64,000 bases of DNA from assembly GCF_011808225.1 (NCBI RefSeq), contig NZ_SOYS01000001.1:903724-967723 (forward strand), given 5' to 3'. A model generated the notes under the pieces. The model worked only from the letters and a program-made list of their open reading frames with translations, did not search any database and had not been told where the DNA came from. Shown here in pieces: positions 1 to 8,501 of this stretch. Source of the stretch: Cedecea colo (GTDB lineage Bacteria; Pseudomonadota; Gammaproteobacteria; Enterobacterales; Enterobacteriaceae). Position 1 is the first letter of the stretch, and every line of letters begins with the position of its first letter. Made by a program: the position numbers and the translations under genes.

Positions 1-296
1 TTTAGCTGATTTTCCGGCAGGTTCAGGATCTCTTTGCCGTTAAATTTCGCCGAGCCGCCGATGCGGCCGTTGGCTGCCAGCAGGCCCATTAGCGCAAACG
101 CCGTCTGGGATTTACCCGAACCTGATTCGCCGACGATACCCAGCGTTTCACCGGCGCGCAGGCTGAAGTTCAGATCGTTTACGGCAGTCACATCACCGTC
201 GGGCGTGCCAAAGGTAACGCGCAGATCTTTTACGTCAAGTAGCGCAGAAGTCTGGCTCAGTGGAGTGACCACCGCAGGGTTTTCAATTGTGCTCAT
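1..296 (-). CDS. oppD: Oligopeptide ABC transporter ATP-binding protein OppD (N-terminal part, cut by window edge)
   Basis: Only the first 98 codons lie in the window; the gene continues past base 1. The product is one of the two ATPases that energise OppBC-mediated uptake of peptides of about two to five residues at the inner membrane. The Walker A motif GESGSGKS is visible at about residues 55-62, and the flanking TFGTPDGDVTAVNDL and LMGLLAANGRIGG segments match enterobacterial OppD very closely. The start is the ATG at 296, eleven bases after the oppC stop codon, with GGAGTGCC just upstream as a Shine-Dalgarno sequence. It is the fourth gene of oppABCDF, and oppF is expected outside the window. 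Confidence 0.93.
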   Translation of the reverse strand, partial: MSTIENPAVVTPLSQTSALLDVKDLRVTFGTPDGDVTAVNDLNFSLRAGETLGIVGESGSGKSQTAFALMGLLAANGRIGGSAKFNGKEILNLPENQL

Positions 297-307
297 CGCG
301 GCACTCC

Positions 308-1216
308 TTAACGATCTTTCGGGTCGAGGGCATCACGCAGGCCATCGCCGATAAAGTTAAAACAGAACAGGGTGATAACCAAGAAGCCTGCGGGAAACAG
401 CAGCAGCCATGGAGAAACTTCCATGGAGTTAGCGCCGTCGCTTAACAGGGCGCCCCAGCTGCTCAGCGGCTCCTGGGTCCCCAGACCGAGGAAGCTCAGG
501 AAGGATTCGAACAGGATCATGCTCGGCACCAGCAGCGAGGCGTAAACCACGACCACGCCCAGCACGTTCGGCACGATATGGCGAACCACGATACTGACGG
601 TAGAAACCCCGCCCACCTGTGCCGCTTCGATAAATTCTTTACGTTTCAGGCTCAGCGTCTGGCCACGCACGATACGCGCCATGTCCAGCCAGGAGACCAT
701 CCCGATAGCCACGAAGATCAACAGGATGTTCTGCCCGAAGAAGGTCACCAGCAGAATAACGAAGAACATAAACGGGAAGGAGTTAAGGATTTCCAGTAGA
801 CGCATCATCACGGAGTCGGTTTTGCCGCCCAGATAACCCGCCGTCGAGCCGTACAGCGTGCCGACGACTACCGCAACCAGCGCGGCTGCAACGCCTACCA
901 TCAGCGAAATGCGTCCGCCGATAGCCACGCGTACCAGCAGATCGCGGCCTGACGAGTCGGTGCCGAAGTAGTGGCCGGACTCCGTCTCTGGCGCGCTCGA
1001 CATCATGCCCCAGTCGGTATCAAAGTAGGTGAACTGCGACAGCATCGGCGCAAAGGTCACAAAAAGCGCAATCAGCACCAGCACAATCAGGCTGGCGACC
1101 GCCGCGCGGTTATGCATAAAACGACGACGCGCATCCTGCCACAGGCTACGGCCTTCAACCTCAAGCTTTTCACTGAAGTTTTCCAGCGCCTCGCTGTTTT
1201 TCTTACTCAACATCAT
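308..1216 (-). CDS. oppC: Oligopeptide ABC transporter permease OppC
   Basis: The product is an inner-membrane permease subunit that pairs with OppB to form the peptide channel. Its 302 residues equal the E. coli length and it is nearly identical to that protein. A soluble N-terminal arm (MMLSKKNSEALENF) precedes the first membrane span at about residues 40-60. The EAA loop characteristic of importer permeases, which docks the ATPase, is at about 200-220 (EFIEAAQVGGVS). It lies between oppB (14-bp gap) and oppD (11-bp gap) on the same strand, so it is co-transcribed from the oppA promoter. Confidence 0.97.
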   Translation of the reverse strand: MMLSKKNSEALENFSEKLEVEGRSLWQDARRRFMHNRAAVASLIVLVLIALFVTFAPMLSQFTYFDTDWGMMSSAPETESGHYFGTDSSGRDLLVRVAIGGRISLMVGVAAALVAVVVGTLYGSTAGYLGGKTDSVMMRLLEILNSFPFMFFVILLVTFFGQNILLIFVAIGMVSWLDMARIVRGQTLSLKRKEFIEAAQVGGVSTVSIVVRHIVPNVLGVVVVYASLLVPSMILFESFLSFLGLGTQEPLSSWGALLSDGANSMEVSPWLLLFPAGFLVITLFCFNFIGDGLRDALDPKDR

Positions 1217-1230
1217 GGCGAACTCCAGCG

Positions 1231-2151
1231 TCAGTAACGGATTTTCGGATCGATAACGGCATACAGCACGTCAACAATCGCGTTAAAAAGAATAGTCAGC
1301 GCGCCCACCAGAATGGTGAGGCTAAGAACCAGCGAATAGTCGCGGTTCAGCGCTCCGTTTACGAACAGCTGGCCAATACCCGGCAGGCCGTAAATGGTTT
1401 CAATAACCATTGAGCCTGTAATGATCCCAACGAAAGCAGGCCCCAGATAAGAGAGGACGGGCAACAGCGCAGGCTTCAACGCGTGACGCAAAATAATGCG
1501 ACGCATCGGCAAGCCTTTTGCACGTGCGGTGCGGATAAAGTTGGAGTGCAATACCTCAATCATTGAGCCACGGGTAATACGCGCGATACTCGCGATATAG
1601 GCTAGCGATAAAGCGACCATCGGCAGGATCATGTATTGCAACGTCCCGCCGTTCCAGCCTCCTCCGGGCAACCATCTGAGGGTGATGGAAAATATCAGCA
1701 CCAGTAACGGGGCGACCACGAAACTGGGGATGACGACCCCGGTCATGGCTATCCCCATGACGGCATAATCCCATTTGGTATTTTGATTCAGTGCCGCAAT
1801 TACCCCTGCCAGCACGCCCAGCACAACGGCAAAAATAAACGCGGCCGCGCCTAATTTGGCCGATACCGGGAAGCTTGAGGCCACCAGATCGTTAACGGAA
1901 TAATCTTTGTATTTGAATGACGGTCCAAAATCACCGTGCGCCAGCTGCTTCAGATAGCTGAAATACTGGGTGGTTATCGGATCGTTTAAATGATATTTGG
2001 CTTCAATGTTCGCCATCACTTCTGGCGGAAGCGCGCGCTCGCTGGTAAATGGACTGCCCGGCGCAAGGCGCATCATAAAGAAGGATATTGTTATAAGAAT
2101 AAAGAGTGTCGGAATTGCTTCCAGACAACGACGTAGAATAAATTTCAACAT
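1231..2151 (-). CDS. oppB: Oligopeptide ABC transporter permease OppB
   Basis: The product is an inner-membrane permease of the oligopeptide importer, 306 residues as in E. coli. The N-terminal MLKFILRRCLEAIPTLF span is typical of the DppB/OppB family, and the EAA loop is around residues 195-215 (FIRTARAKGLPMRR). It follows oppA after a 91-bp gap that contains a stem-loop, the usual place where the abundant oppA message is separated from the less abundant permease/ATPase part of the transcript. Confidence 0.97.
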   Translation of the reverse strand: MLKFILRRCLEAIPTLFILITISFFMMRLAPGSPFTSERALPPEVMANIEAKYHLNDPITTQYFSYLKQLAHGDFGPSFKYKDYSVNDLVASSFPVSAKLGAAAFIFAVVLGVLAGVIAALNQNTKWDYAVMGIAMTGVVIPSFVVAPLLVLIFSITLRWLPGGGWNGGTLQYMILPMVALSLAYIASIARITRGSMIEVLHSNFIRTARAKGLPMRRIILRHALKPALLPVLSYLGPAFVGIITGSMVIETIYGLPGIGQLFVNGALNRDYSLVLSLTILVGALTILFNAIVDVLYAVIDPKIRY

Positions 2152-2202
2152 TGCCCATACCTTCTGGCCTGTGCCTTTAGAGTGCGATGAAATAAGACAC
2201 GA

Positions 2203-2232
2203 TGGGGCGGGACTGTACTAAGCCCTGCCCCA
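2203..2232 (-). other. Intercistronic stem-loop between oppA and oppB
   Basis: An imperfect inverted repeat has arms TGGGGCGGGAC and GCCCTGCCCCA around an 8-base loop. No T-run follows on the minus strand, so it is more likely an RNA-stabilising or processing element than a full terminator. It could explain higher OppA than OppB/C/D levels; that role is inferred from position only. Confidence 0.5.
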
Positions 2233-2242
2233 CGACTTGCCA

Positions 2243-3877
2243 TTAATGTTTGATGATATACATATCTTTAGTGTAGATATTGTCCATTGGGTCTTTGCCG
2301 GTATAACCGCCAACCCAAGGTTTCACCAGACGGGCGTTCACATAGTAATAAACCGGTACGATCGCAGAGTCTTTGCCCAGTTGCTGTTCGGCTTTATCGT
2401 AAGCCGCGCTGCGCTGCGCTTCATCGGTGGCTTTCAGGGACTCGGCCATGATGGCATCAAACGCCGGGCTCTTATAATGCGCGGTGTTCATCGAACTTGA
2501 TGAAAGCATGGTGTTCAGGAACGAAGTTGGTTCGTTGTAGTCCGCACACCAGCCGGCACGCGCCACATCGTAATTACCCTGGTGACGGGTATCGAGGAAG
2601 GTTTTCCACTCCTGGTTCACAAGCTTAACGTTCACACCCAGGTTTTTCTGCCAGATGGACGCCGCAGCGATAGCCAGTTTCTTATGCAGATCGGAAGTGT
2701 TGTACAGCAGGTTGAAGGTCAGCGGCTTGTCTTTGCTGTAGCCTGCTTCAGCCAGCAGTTTCTTCGCTTCTTCGTTACGTTTTTCCTGAGTCCAGGAGAA
2801 CCACTCAGGCTTGGTCAGTTTTGCGCCGTCAGTATAAGGAGGCGTGTAGCCATAGGCAGGTAAATCGCCCTGGGCTTTAACTTTATTGGTGATAATGTCG
2901 CGGTCCAGGCCCAGTTTCAGTGCGGTACGAACACGCGCATCGGTAAACGGTGCTTTCTGGTTGTTGATTTCGTAGTAATACGTACACAGATACGGATCAA
3001 CATGAACTTCTGCCGGGATCTCTTTTTTCAGTTTCTGGAACAGTTCAATTGGCAGGTTGTTGTAGGTCATGTCGATTTCACCGCTGCGGTAGCGGTTAAC
3101 GTCGGTCACTTCTGATGAAATCGGCAGATAGGTAATCTGGTCGATAACGGTTTTTTTGTTATCCCAATAGTTGGTGTTGCGTTCCATCACGATACGTTCG
3201 TTAACAACCCAGTCTTTCAGTTTATAGGCACCGTTAGAAACAAGGTTCGCAGGCTGGGTCCACTTCTCGCCAAACTTCTCGATGGCGGTTTTATTCACCG
3301 GGGACATCGCCGGATTCACCAGCAGCTTGTAGAAGTAAGGCACAGGCTCGCTCAGAGTGACTTCCAGCGTATGGTCGTCGATGGCTTTTACGCCCAGCTC
3401 AGATGGTTTTTTCTTGCCGTCGATGATCTCATCAACGTTGACGATATGGCCGTACTGCGGATAGCTCGCATAGGGGGACGCAGTGTTAGGATCAACCAGG
3501 CGCTGCCAGCTATAAACGAAATCTTGTGCGGTAACCGGGTCACCGTTAGACCATTTCGCATCTTTACGCAGATGGAAGGTCCAGACTTTAAAATCTTTAT
3601 TATCCCAGGACTCTGCCACGCCCGGAATTGGGTGGCCGTCTTTAGGTGATGTAATCAGCAGGCCTTCGAAGAGGTCACGGCTGACGTTTGATTCAGGCAC
3701 GCCTTCAATTTTGTCTGGATCCAGTGACTGCGGTTCAGCGCCGTTGTTACGGATCAGCGTTTGCTTTTCTGCCAGTTGTACACCTGCCGGGACGTCTGCC
3801 GCATGGGCGACGTTACCCGCGAGAAGCGCGGTTAAAATACTTGCTGCTACCAGACTTTTTTTTGTGATGATGGACAT
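2243..3877 (-). CDS. oppA: Periplasmic oligopeptide-binding protein OppA
   Basis: The product is the substrate-binding protein (SBP family 5) that captures peptides in the periplasm and delivers them to OppBC. The frame is open up to 4090, but the ATG at 3877 gives 544 residues (E. coli has 543), begins with a clear Sec signal peptide (MSIITKKSLV, AGNVAHA cleavage near residue 26) and has GGAG upstream. The mature protein starts ADVPAGVQLAEKQ as in relatives. The CA-rich start region (TATCAACACAATG) resembles the site where the GcvB small RNA represses oppA in E. coli and Salmonella; that regulation is inferred. It is the first gene of the opp operon. Confidence 0.96.
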   Translation of the reverse strand: MSIITKKSLVAASILTALLAGNVAHAADVPAGVQLAEKQTLIRNNGAEPQSLDPDKIEGVPESNVSRDLFEGLLITSPKDGHPIPGVAESWDNKDFKVWTFHLRKDAKWSNGDPVTAQDFVYSWQRLVDPNTASPYASYPQYGHIVNVDEIIDGKKKPSELGVKAIDDHTLEVTLSEPVPYFYKLLVNPAMSPVNKTAIEKFGEKWTQPANLVSNGAYKLKDWVVNERIVMERNTNYWDNKKTVIDQITYLPISSEVTDVNRYRSGEIDMTYNNLPIELFQKLKKEIPAEVHVDPYLCTYYYEINNQKAPFTDARVRTALKLGLDRDIITNKVKAQGDLPAYGYTPPYTDGAKLTKPEWFSWTQEKRNEEAKKLLAEAGYSKDKPLTFNLLYNTSDLHKKLAIAAASIWQKNLGVNVKLVNQEWKTFLDTRHQGNYDVARAGWCADYNEPTSFLNTMLSSSSMNTAHYKSPAFDAIMAESLKATDEAQRSAAYDKAEQQLGKDSAIVPVYYYVNARLVKPWVGGYTGKDPMDNIYTKDMYIIKH

Positions 3878-4263
3878 TGTGTTGATACTCCACTCATTAT
3901 AATTACCGGCCCGAAAGCCAGCCTCTTCCCCGTGGGGTTCCTGTACAGCGCGGAGCGTTAAGCGTCTGTAAGGAGAACTGCTGTTACTTCTTGCTATCAC
4001 CGACTTTATTTCCGGGATGCTCTTATGGCTCCCTGTTCCGTCGATTCTTTCCAGCCACCCTGTAACAAGGCTGGATCTAAGTTTGTTCATATTTCAAAGA
4101 ATATAATTTCATACAGAAATTAAACTCATCTGGAAATAAAGCCTTTTCCAGCGAATTGTGTTGACCGGAAAGTATCAAAAGCACCCAGGCCCCGCCAATA
4201 CAATTTGCAAATTTGTTAACTGTTTCTCTTTTATCAACCGCAGCGTGGATTTACTAAAAGGTT

Positions 4264-4303
4264 ATAGCGGGCTATACGCATTGATTTTATCATTTAAAAT
4301 CAA
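4264..4303. promoter_or_regulatory. Pair of adjacent palindromes far upstream of oppA (candidate operators)
   Basis: TATAGC-GG-GCTATA (4264-4277) is followed three bases later by an inverted repeat with 9-base arms TTGATTTTA / TAAAATCAA and a 5-base centre (4281-4303). Both lie about 390-425 bases before the oppA start codon. Lrp and ModE are known regulators of oppA in E. coli, but neither palindrome is an unambiguous match to either consensus, so the ligand is unassigned. Confidence 0.35.
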
Positions 4304-4625
4304 CCATATAAAATGGAGGGATCGTTTGAAAACCTGAAACGTTCTGTACCTGCACCGCCACCAACAAAAAATTAACAATTGATTATTTTTTAGCACATTC
4401 CTCTGCGGAAATGTTCGAATTACTAATATCATCTCAATAAAGCGGCAGCAAGCGTCATTGTGTAGTGTGACTTAAATAACAGCGCAACCGCCACTTTTCT
4501 GTACAACATGCGCCTTCTGCAAAGGGTAACAGGCGGTTTCCAAAGCAATTTCTTATGGATGATTTTCTTATATCCCACGCCATAAGTTCCATTTAAAAAC
4601 GGATTTGGTGTTTTTATAACAAAAG

Positions 4626-4649
4626 AAAGCAGAATGGCGATTCTGCTTT
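4626..4649 (-). terminator. ychE rho-independent terminator
   Basis: The hairpin has arms AAAGCAGAAT / ATTCTGCTTT around a GGCG/CGCC loop, with T-rich tails on both sides. It lies 24 bases after the ychE stop on the minus strand and could also act on + strand transcripts. Confidence 0.7.
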
Positions 4650-4672
4650 TTCATATGAAAGTTTCAGTAGAA

Positions 4673-5320
4673 TTAACTTAACAGGCCCGGAAAGATAGCC
4701 TTGATACCGGTGACGATAAATTCGATGCCCAGCGCCATCAGCAATAACCCCATGATACGGGTAATAACGTTAATGCCGGTCTGGCCCAGCAAGCGCACCA
4801 GCCACGGAGCAATGCGAAACACCATCCAGCAGCAAAGAGCAAAAAGCGCAATAGCAACAGAAAAGCCAAACAGGTGTCCCCAACTGTGATATTTCGTTCC
4901 CCAGACAATCGTGGAACTGATTGCCCCCGGCCCCGCCATAAGCGGTAACGCAAGAGGCACCACGCCTACGCTTTCGCGTATCGCGCTTTCTGACTTCTCC
5001 TGCTTGTTTTGCTTATCTTCGCCCAGCTTGCCGCTGATCATTGACATCGCAATCGTCACCACCAGGATGCCGCCGGCAATGCGGAAAGAATCAATGGAAA
5101 TGCCGAATACTTGCAGGATGCCGTCGCCAAGAAATAATGAGATCCATAAGATAATGGCAACGGAAAGGTTGGCGGTAAGGTTGGTTTTATTTCTCGCCGC
5201 TGCGGTCTGGTAGCTCGTCATGCTGATAAAGACGGGAATAATGCCCACCGGGTTTACCAGAGCAAAGAGACCAATAAAAAACTTAAAATAGGTAGGCAAA
5301 TCAAATAAGGATTGAGCCAC
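4673..5320 (-). CDS. ychE: MarC-family inner membrane protein YchE
   Basis: This is a UPF0056/MarC integral membrane protein of unknown function with about six predicted spans. The frame extends to 5347, but the GTG at 5320 gives 215 residues (VAQSLFDLPTYFKF...), exactly the E. coli length, and is preceded by GGAG at good spacing, so I chose it. The conserved family blocks VNPVGIIPVFISMT near the N-terminus and PLMAGPGAIS in the middle are intact. It is a single gene with its own terminator, between oppA and adhE as in E. coli. Confidence 0.93.
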   Translation of the reverse strand: MAQSLFDLPTYFKFFIGLFALVNPVGIIPVFISMTSYQTAAARNKTNLTANLSVAIILWISLFLGDGILQVFGISIDSFRIAGGILVVTIAMSMISGKLGEDKQNKQEKSESAIRESVGVVPLALPLMAGPGAISSTIVWGTKYHSWGHLFGFSVAIALFALCCWMVFRIAPWLVRLLGQTGINVITRIMGLLLMALGIEFIVTGIKAIFPGLLS

Positions 5321-5558
5321 GCGAAACTCCGCAGGTGAACATAGCAAATGCAGGCGTAATGTAATGGAAAAGCACGGTCAGCGCTACGGCATTTCACAGC
5401 CAGGCGCGCTCCTGCTAACAGGTATTACAGGATTAAGCAATATTGTTACTCGTATGTTGGAAATATGATAGTTTGATTTGTCTTCGCTGTGACTAAGTTT
5501 TTAAAGGCTTTTCAGCCACATAAATAAGCCCTGCTGAAAGGAGTCAGCCTTGAAATTA

Positions 5559-5574
5559 TGTGATGCAGATCACA
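5559..5574. promoter_or_regulatory. CRP-type site upstream of adhE
   Basis: TGTGATGCAGATCACA matches the CRP consensus TGTGA-N6-TCACA at all ten half-site positions. It lies 223-238 bases before the adhE start codon. The site is seen directly; control of adhE or of divergent ychE by CRP is inferred. Confidence 0.6.
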
Positions 5575-5654
5575 AAAACACTACTCAGAAGTGAGTACTC
5601 TTGGCTACACCAGAAGAGCAATTCTTATCCTATGAAGCGCTTTTCCAGGTAAGG

Positions 5655-5773
5655 CTCTTTTAGTAAATCAGCGAGAGGCTAGTGGACGTTTTTGCACAGG
5701 CATACCCCGGTTTTACGCAAGCTGTTGCCCGCTGACTATACTGTCGAATCGAGCAGCTGATTTACTAAAAGAG
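5655..5773 (+). promoter_or_regulatory. adhE leader with long perfect inverted repeat
   Basis: An 18-base sequence starting CTCTTTTAGT (5655-5672) recurs as its exact reverse complement at 5756-5773, separated by 83 bases. The second arm ends 11 bases before the Shine-Dalgarno AGGAG (5785-5789). In a transcript starting upstream of 5655 the two arms can form an 18-bp duplex beside the ribosome-binding site. E. coli adhE mRNA needs RNase III cleavage for efficient translation, and this duplex is the natural substrate; that link is inferred from known E. coli biology. Confidence 0.65.
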
Positions 5774-5796
5774 TTTAACATTATCAGGAGAGCATT

Positions 5797-8469
5797 ATGG
5801 CTGTAACTAATGTCGCTGAACTTAACGCACTCGTAGAGCGTGTCAAGAAAGCCCAGCGTGAATATGCCAACTTTACTCAAGAGCAAGTTGATAAAATCTT
5901 CCGCGCCGCCGCCCTGGCCGCCGCTGATGCTCGAATCCCTCTCGCGAAACTGGCCGTTGCCGAATCCGGTATGGGTATCGTTGAAGATAAGGTGATTAAA
6001 AACCACTTTGCTTCCGAATATATCTATAACGCCTATAAAGATGAGAAAACCTGCGGTGTGCTGGACGAAGACCACACATTCGGGACCATTACGATCGCTG
6101 AGCCAATCGGTATTATTTGCGGTATCGTTCCTACCACTAACCCAACTTCAACGGCTATCTTTAAATCGCTCATTAGCCTGAAAACGCGTAACGCAATTAT
6201 TTTTTCTCCGCATCCACGCGCAAAAGAAGCAACCAATAAAGCAGCGAATATCGTGCTGCAGGCGGCCATCGCTGCCGGTGCGCCTAAGGATCTGATCGGT
6301 TGGATCGACCAGCCTTCTGTTGAACTGTCAAATGCTCTGATGCACCATCCGGATATCAATATGATTCTGGCAACCGGTGGGCCGGGCATGGTTAAAGCAG
6401 CGTACAGCTCCGGTAAGCCAGCCATCGGCGTTGGCGCAGGTAACACGCCGGTGGTGGTTGACGAAACTGCCGACATCAAACGCGTTGTTGCTTCTATTCT
6501 GATGTCCAAGACCTTCGATAACGGCGTAATTTGTGCTTCTGAGCAGTCTGTTATCGTTGTTGATTCCGCCTACGATGCCGTTCGCGAACGCTTCGCCAGC
6601 CACGGCGGCTATATGCTGCAGGGCCAGGAACTGAAAGCGGTTCAGAATATCATCCTGAAAAACGGCGCGCTGAATGCGGCTATCGTTGGTCAGCCAGCGA
6701 CCAAAATTGCTGAACTGGCAGGCTTCACCGTCCCAGCAGATACCAAAATTCTGATTGGCGAAGTCAGCGTTGTAGACGAAACTGAGCCGTTCGCTCACGA
6801 AAAACTGTCTCCAACTCTGGCGATGTATCGCGCTAAGAGCTTCGAAGATGCCGTTGTTAAAGCTGAAAAACTGGTTGAGATGGGCGGTATCGGTCATACC
6901 TCTTGCCTGTACACCGACCAGGATAACCAGCCAGAACGCGTTAAGCACTTCGGCGACAAAATGAAGACCGCGCGTATTCTGATTAACACCCCTGCTTCTC
7001 AGGGCGGTATCGGCGATCTGTACAACTTCAAACTCGCACCTTCCCTGACGCTGGGTTGTGGTTCATGGGGTGGCAACTCCATCTCTGAGAACGTTGGTCC
7101 TAAGCACCTGATCAACAAGAAAACCGTTGCTAAGCGAGCTGAGAACATGTTGTGGCATAAACTTCCGAAATCTATCTACTTCCGCCGTGGCTCCCTGCCA
7201 ATTGCGCTGGACGAAGTGATTACCGATGGTCACAAACGTGCGATGATCGTTACCGACCGTTTCCTGTTCAACAACGGTTACGCAGACCAGATCACCTCCG
7301 TTCTGAAAGCGGCTGGCGTTGAAACTGAAGTGTTCTTTGAAGTAGAGGCTGACCCAACGCTTAGCGTAGTGCGTAAAGGCGCCGAGCTTGCTAACTCCTT
7401 CAAACCAGACGTGATCATCGCGCTGGGCGGCGGCTCCCCAATGGATGCGGCGAAAATCATGTGGGTGATGTACGAACATCCAGAAACCCATTTTGAAGAA
7501 CTGGCGCTGCGCTTTATGGATATCCGTAAGCGTATCTATAAGTTCCCGAAAATGGGCGTGAAAGCGAAAATGATTGCGGTCACCACTACATCAGGTACGG
7601 GTTCTGAAGTCACGCCGTTTGCGGTTGTTACCGACGATGCGACAGGACAGAAATATCCTCTGGCCGACTACGCGCTGACGCCGGATATGGCGATCGTTGA
7701 TGCCAACCTGGTGATGGATATGCCTAAGTCCCTGTGCGCATTTGGCGGTCTGGATGCGGTAACCCACGCGCTGGAAGCTTACGTCTCCGTACTGGCGAGC
7801 GAGTTCTCTGACGGCCAGGCTCTGCAGGCCCTGAAACTGCTGAAAGAAAACCTGCCGGCGTCCTATAATGAAGGCTCTAAAAACCCGGTTGCCCGTGAGC
7901 GCGTTCACAATGCTGCGACCATCGCGGGTATCGCGTTTGCGAACGCCTTCCTGGGCGTATGTCACTCAATGGCGCACAAACTGGGCTCTCAGTTCCATAT
8001 TCCTCACGGTCTGGCGAACGCCCTGCTGATTTCCAACGTTATCCGCTACAACGCGAACGACAACCCAACCAAGCAGACTGCTTTCAGCCAGTACGATCGT
8101 CCGCAAGCGCGTCGTCGCTACGCTGAAATCGCAGACCACCTGGGTCTGAGCGCGCCGGGCGACCGTACCGCGGCTAAGATCGAGAAACTGCTGGCGTGGC
8201 TGGATAGCATTAAGGCTGAGCTGGGTATTCCTAAATCCATCCGCGAAGCTGGCGTTCAGGAAGCCGACTTCCTGGCCCACGTTGATAAGCTGTCCGAAGA
8301 TGCGTTCGATGACCAGTGTACCGGTGCAAACCCACGTTACCCGCTGATCTCTGAGCTGAAACAGATTCTGATGGATACTTACTACGGCCGTGAGTACACC
8401 GAAGGCGAAGCGGCTAAAGAAGCGGCTCCCGCCGTTAAGGCTGACAAAAAAGCGAAGAAAATCGCTTAA
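5797..8469 (+). CDS. adhE: Bifunctional acetaldehyde-CoA / alcohol dehydrogenase AdhE
   Basis: A cytoplasmic enzyme of mixed-acid fermentation that reduces acetyl-CoA to acetaldehyde and then ethanol, regenerating two NAD+; it assembles into spirosome filaments. The 890 residues match E. coli (891). The N-terminal aldehyde dehydrogenase half (about 1-440) carries the catalytic Cys in FDNGVICASEQ. The C-terminal iron-dependent alcohol dehydrogenase half (about 450-870) has the GGGSPMDAAK nucleotide site and metal ligands in HSMAHKLGSQFHIPHG. The C-terminus is Lys/Ala-rich. The start ATG has AGGAG upstream. Its transcription terminator is interrupted by an IS relic. It is expressed mainly in anaerobiosis in relatives. 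Confidence 0.98.
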   Translation: MAVTNVAELNALVERVKKAQREYANFTQEQVDKIFRAAALAAADARIPLAKLAVAESGMGIVEDKVIKNHFASEYIYNAYKDEKTCGVLDEDHTFGTITIAEPIGIICGIVPTTNPTSTAIFKSLISLKTRNAIIFSPHPRAKEATNKAANIVLQAAIAAGAPKDLIGWIDQPSVELSNALMHHPDINMILATGGPGMVKAAYSSGKPAIGVGAGNTPVVVDETADIKRVVASILMSKTFDNGVICASEQSVIVVDSAYDAVRERFASHGGYMLQGQELKAVQNIILKNGALNAAIVGQPATKIAELAGFTVPADTKILIGEVSVVDETEPFAHEKLSPTLAMYRAKSFEDAVVKAEKLVEMGGIGHTSCLYTDQDNQPERVKHFGDKMKTARILINTPASQGGIGDLYNFKLAPSLTLGCGSWGGNSISENVGPKHLINKKTVAKRAENMLWHKLPKSIYFRRGSLPIALDEVITDGHKRAMIVTDRFLFNNGYADQITSVLKAAGVETEVFFEVEADPTLSVVRKGAELANSFKPDVIIALGGGSPMDAAKIMWVMYEHPETHFEELALRFMDIRKRIYKFPKMGVKAKMIAVTTTSGTGSEVTPFAVVTDDATGQKYPLADYALTPDMAIVDANLVMDMPKSLCAFGGLDAVTHALEAYVSVLASEFSDGQALQALKLLKENLPASYNEGSKNPVARERVHNAATIAGIAFANAFLGVCHSMAHKLGSQFHIPHGLANALLISNVIRYNANDNPTKQTAFSQYDRPQARRRYAEIADHLGLSAPGDRTAAKIEKLLAWLDSIKAELGIPKSIREAGVQEADFLAHVDKLSEDAFDDQCTGANPRYPLISELKQILMDTYYGREYTEGEAAKEAAPAVKADKKAKKIA

Positions 8470-8492
8470 TTGACAGACTTTGCTAAAAAACC

Positions 8493-8501
8493 CGCTTCGG
8501 C
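8493..8501. repeat. Left copy of target duplication flanking IS10-like relic
   Basis: CGCTTCGGC, in the first half of the former adhE terminator hairpin (AAAAAACCCGC...). It differs by one base from CGCCTCGGC at 9605-9613 on the other side of the element. Confidence 0.55.

Larger units (their letters stand above)
3878..4672. other. Long non-coding region upstream of oppA
   Basis: This stretch of 795 bases between the oppA start and the ychE stop holds no convincing gene. It should contain the oppA promoter and leader. I see A+T-rich sequence, two neighbouring palindromes (4264-4277 and 4281-4303) and the ychE terminator at its far end. I cannot assign a unique -35/-10 pair. Confidence 0.6.

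Noticed and set aside
3878..4090. Extra 71 codons upstream of oppA
   Set aside because: The signal peptide and ribosome site are at 3877; the extension has no family similarity and would bury the signal peptide.
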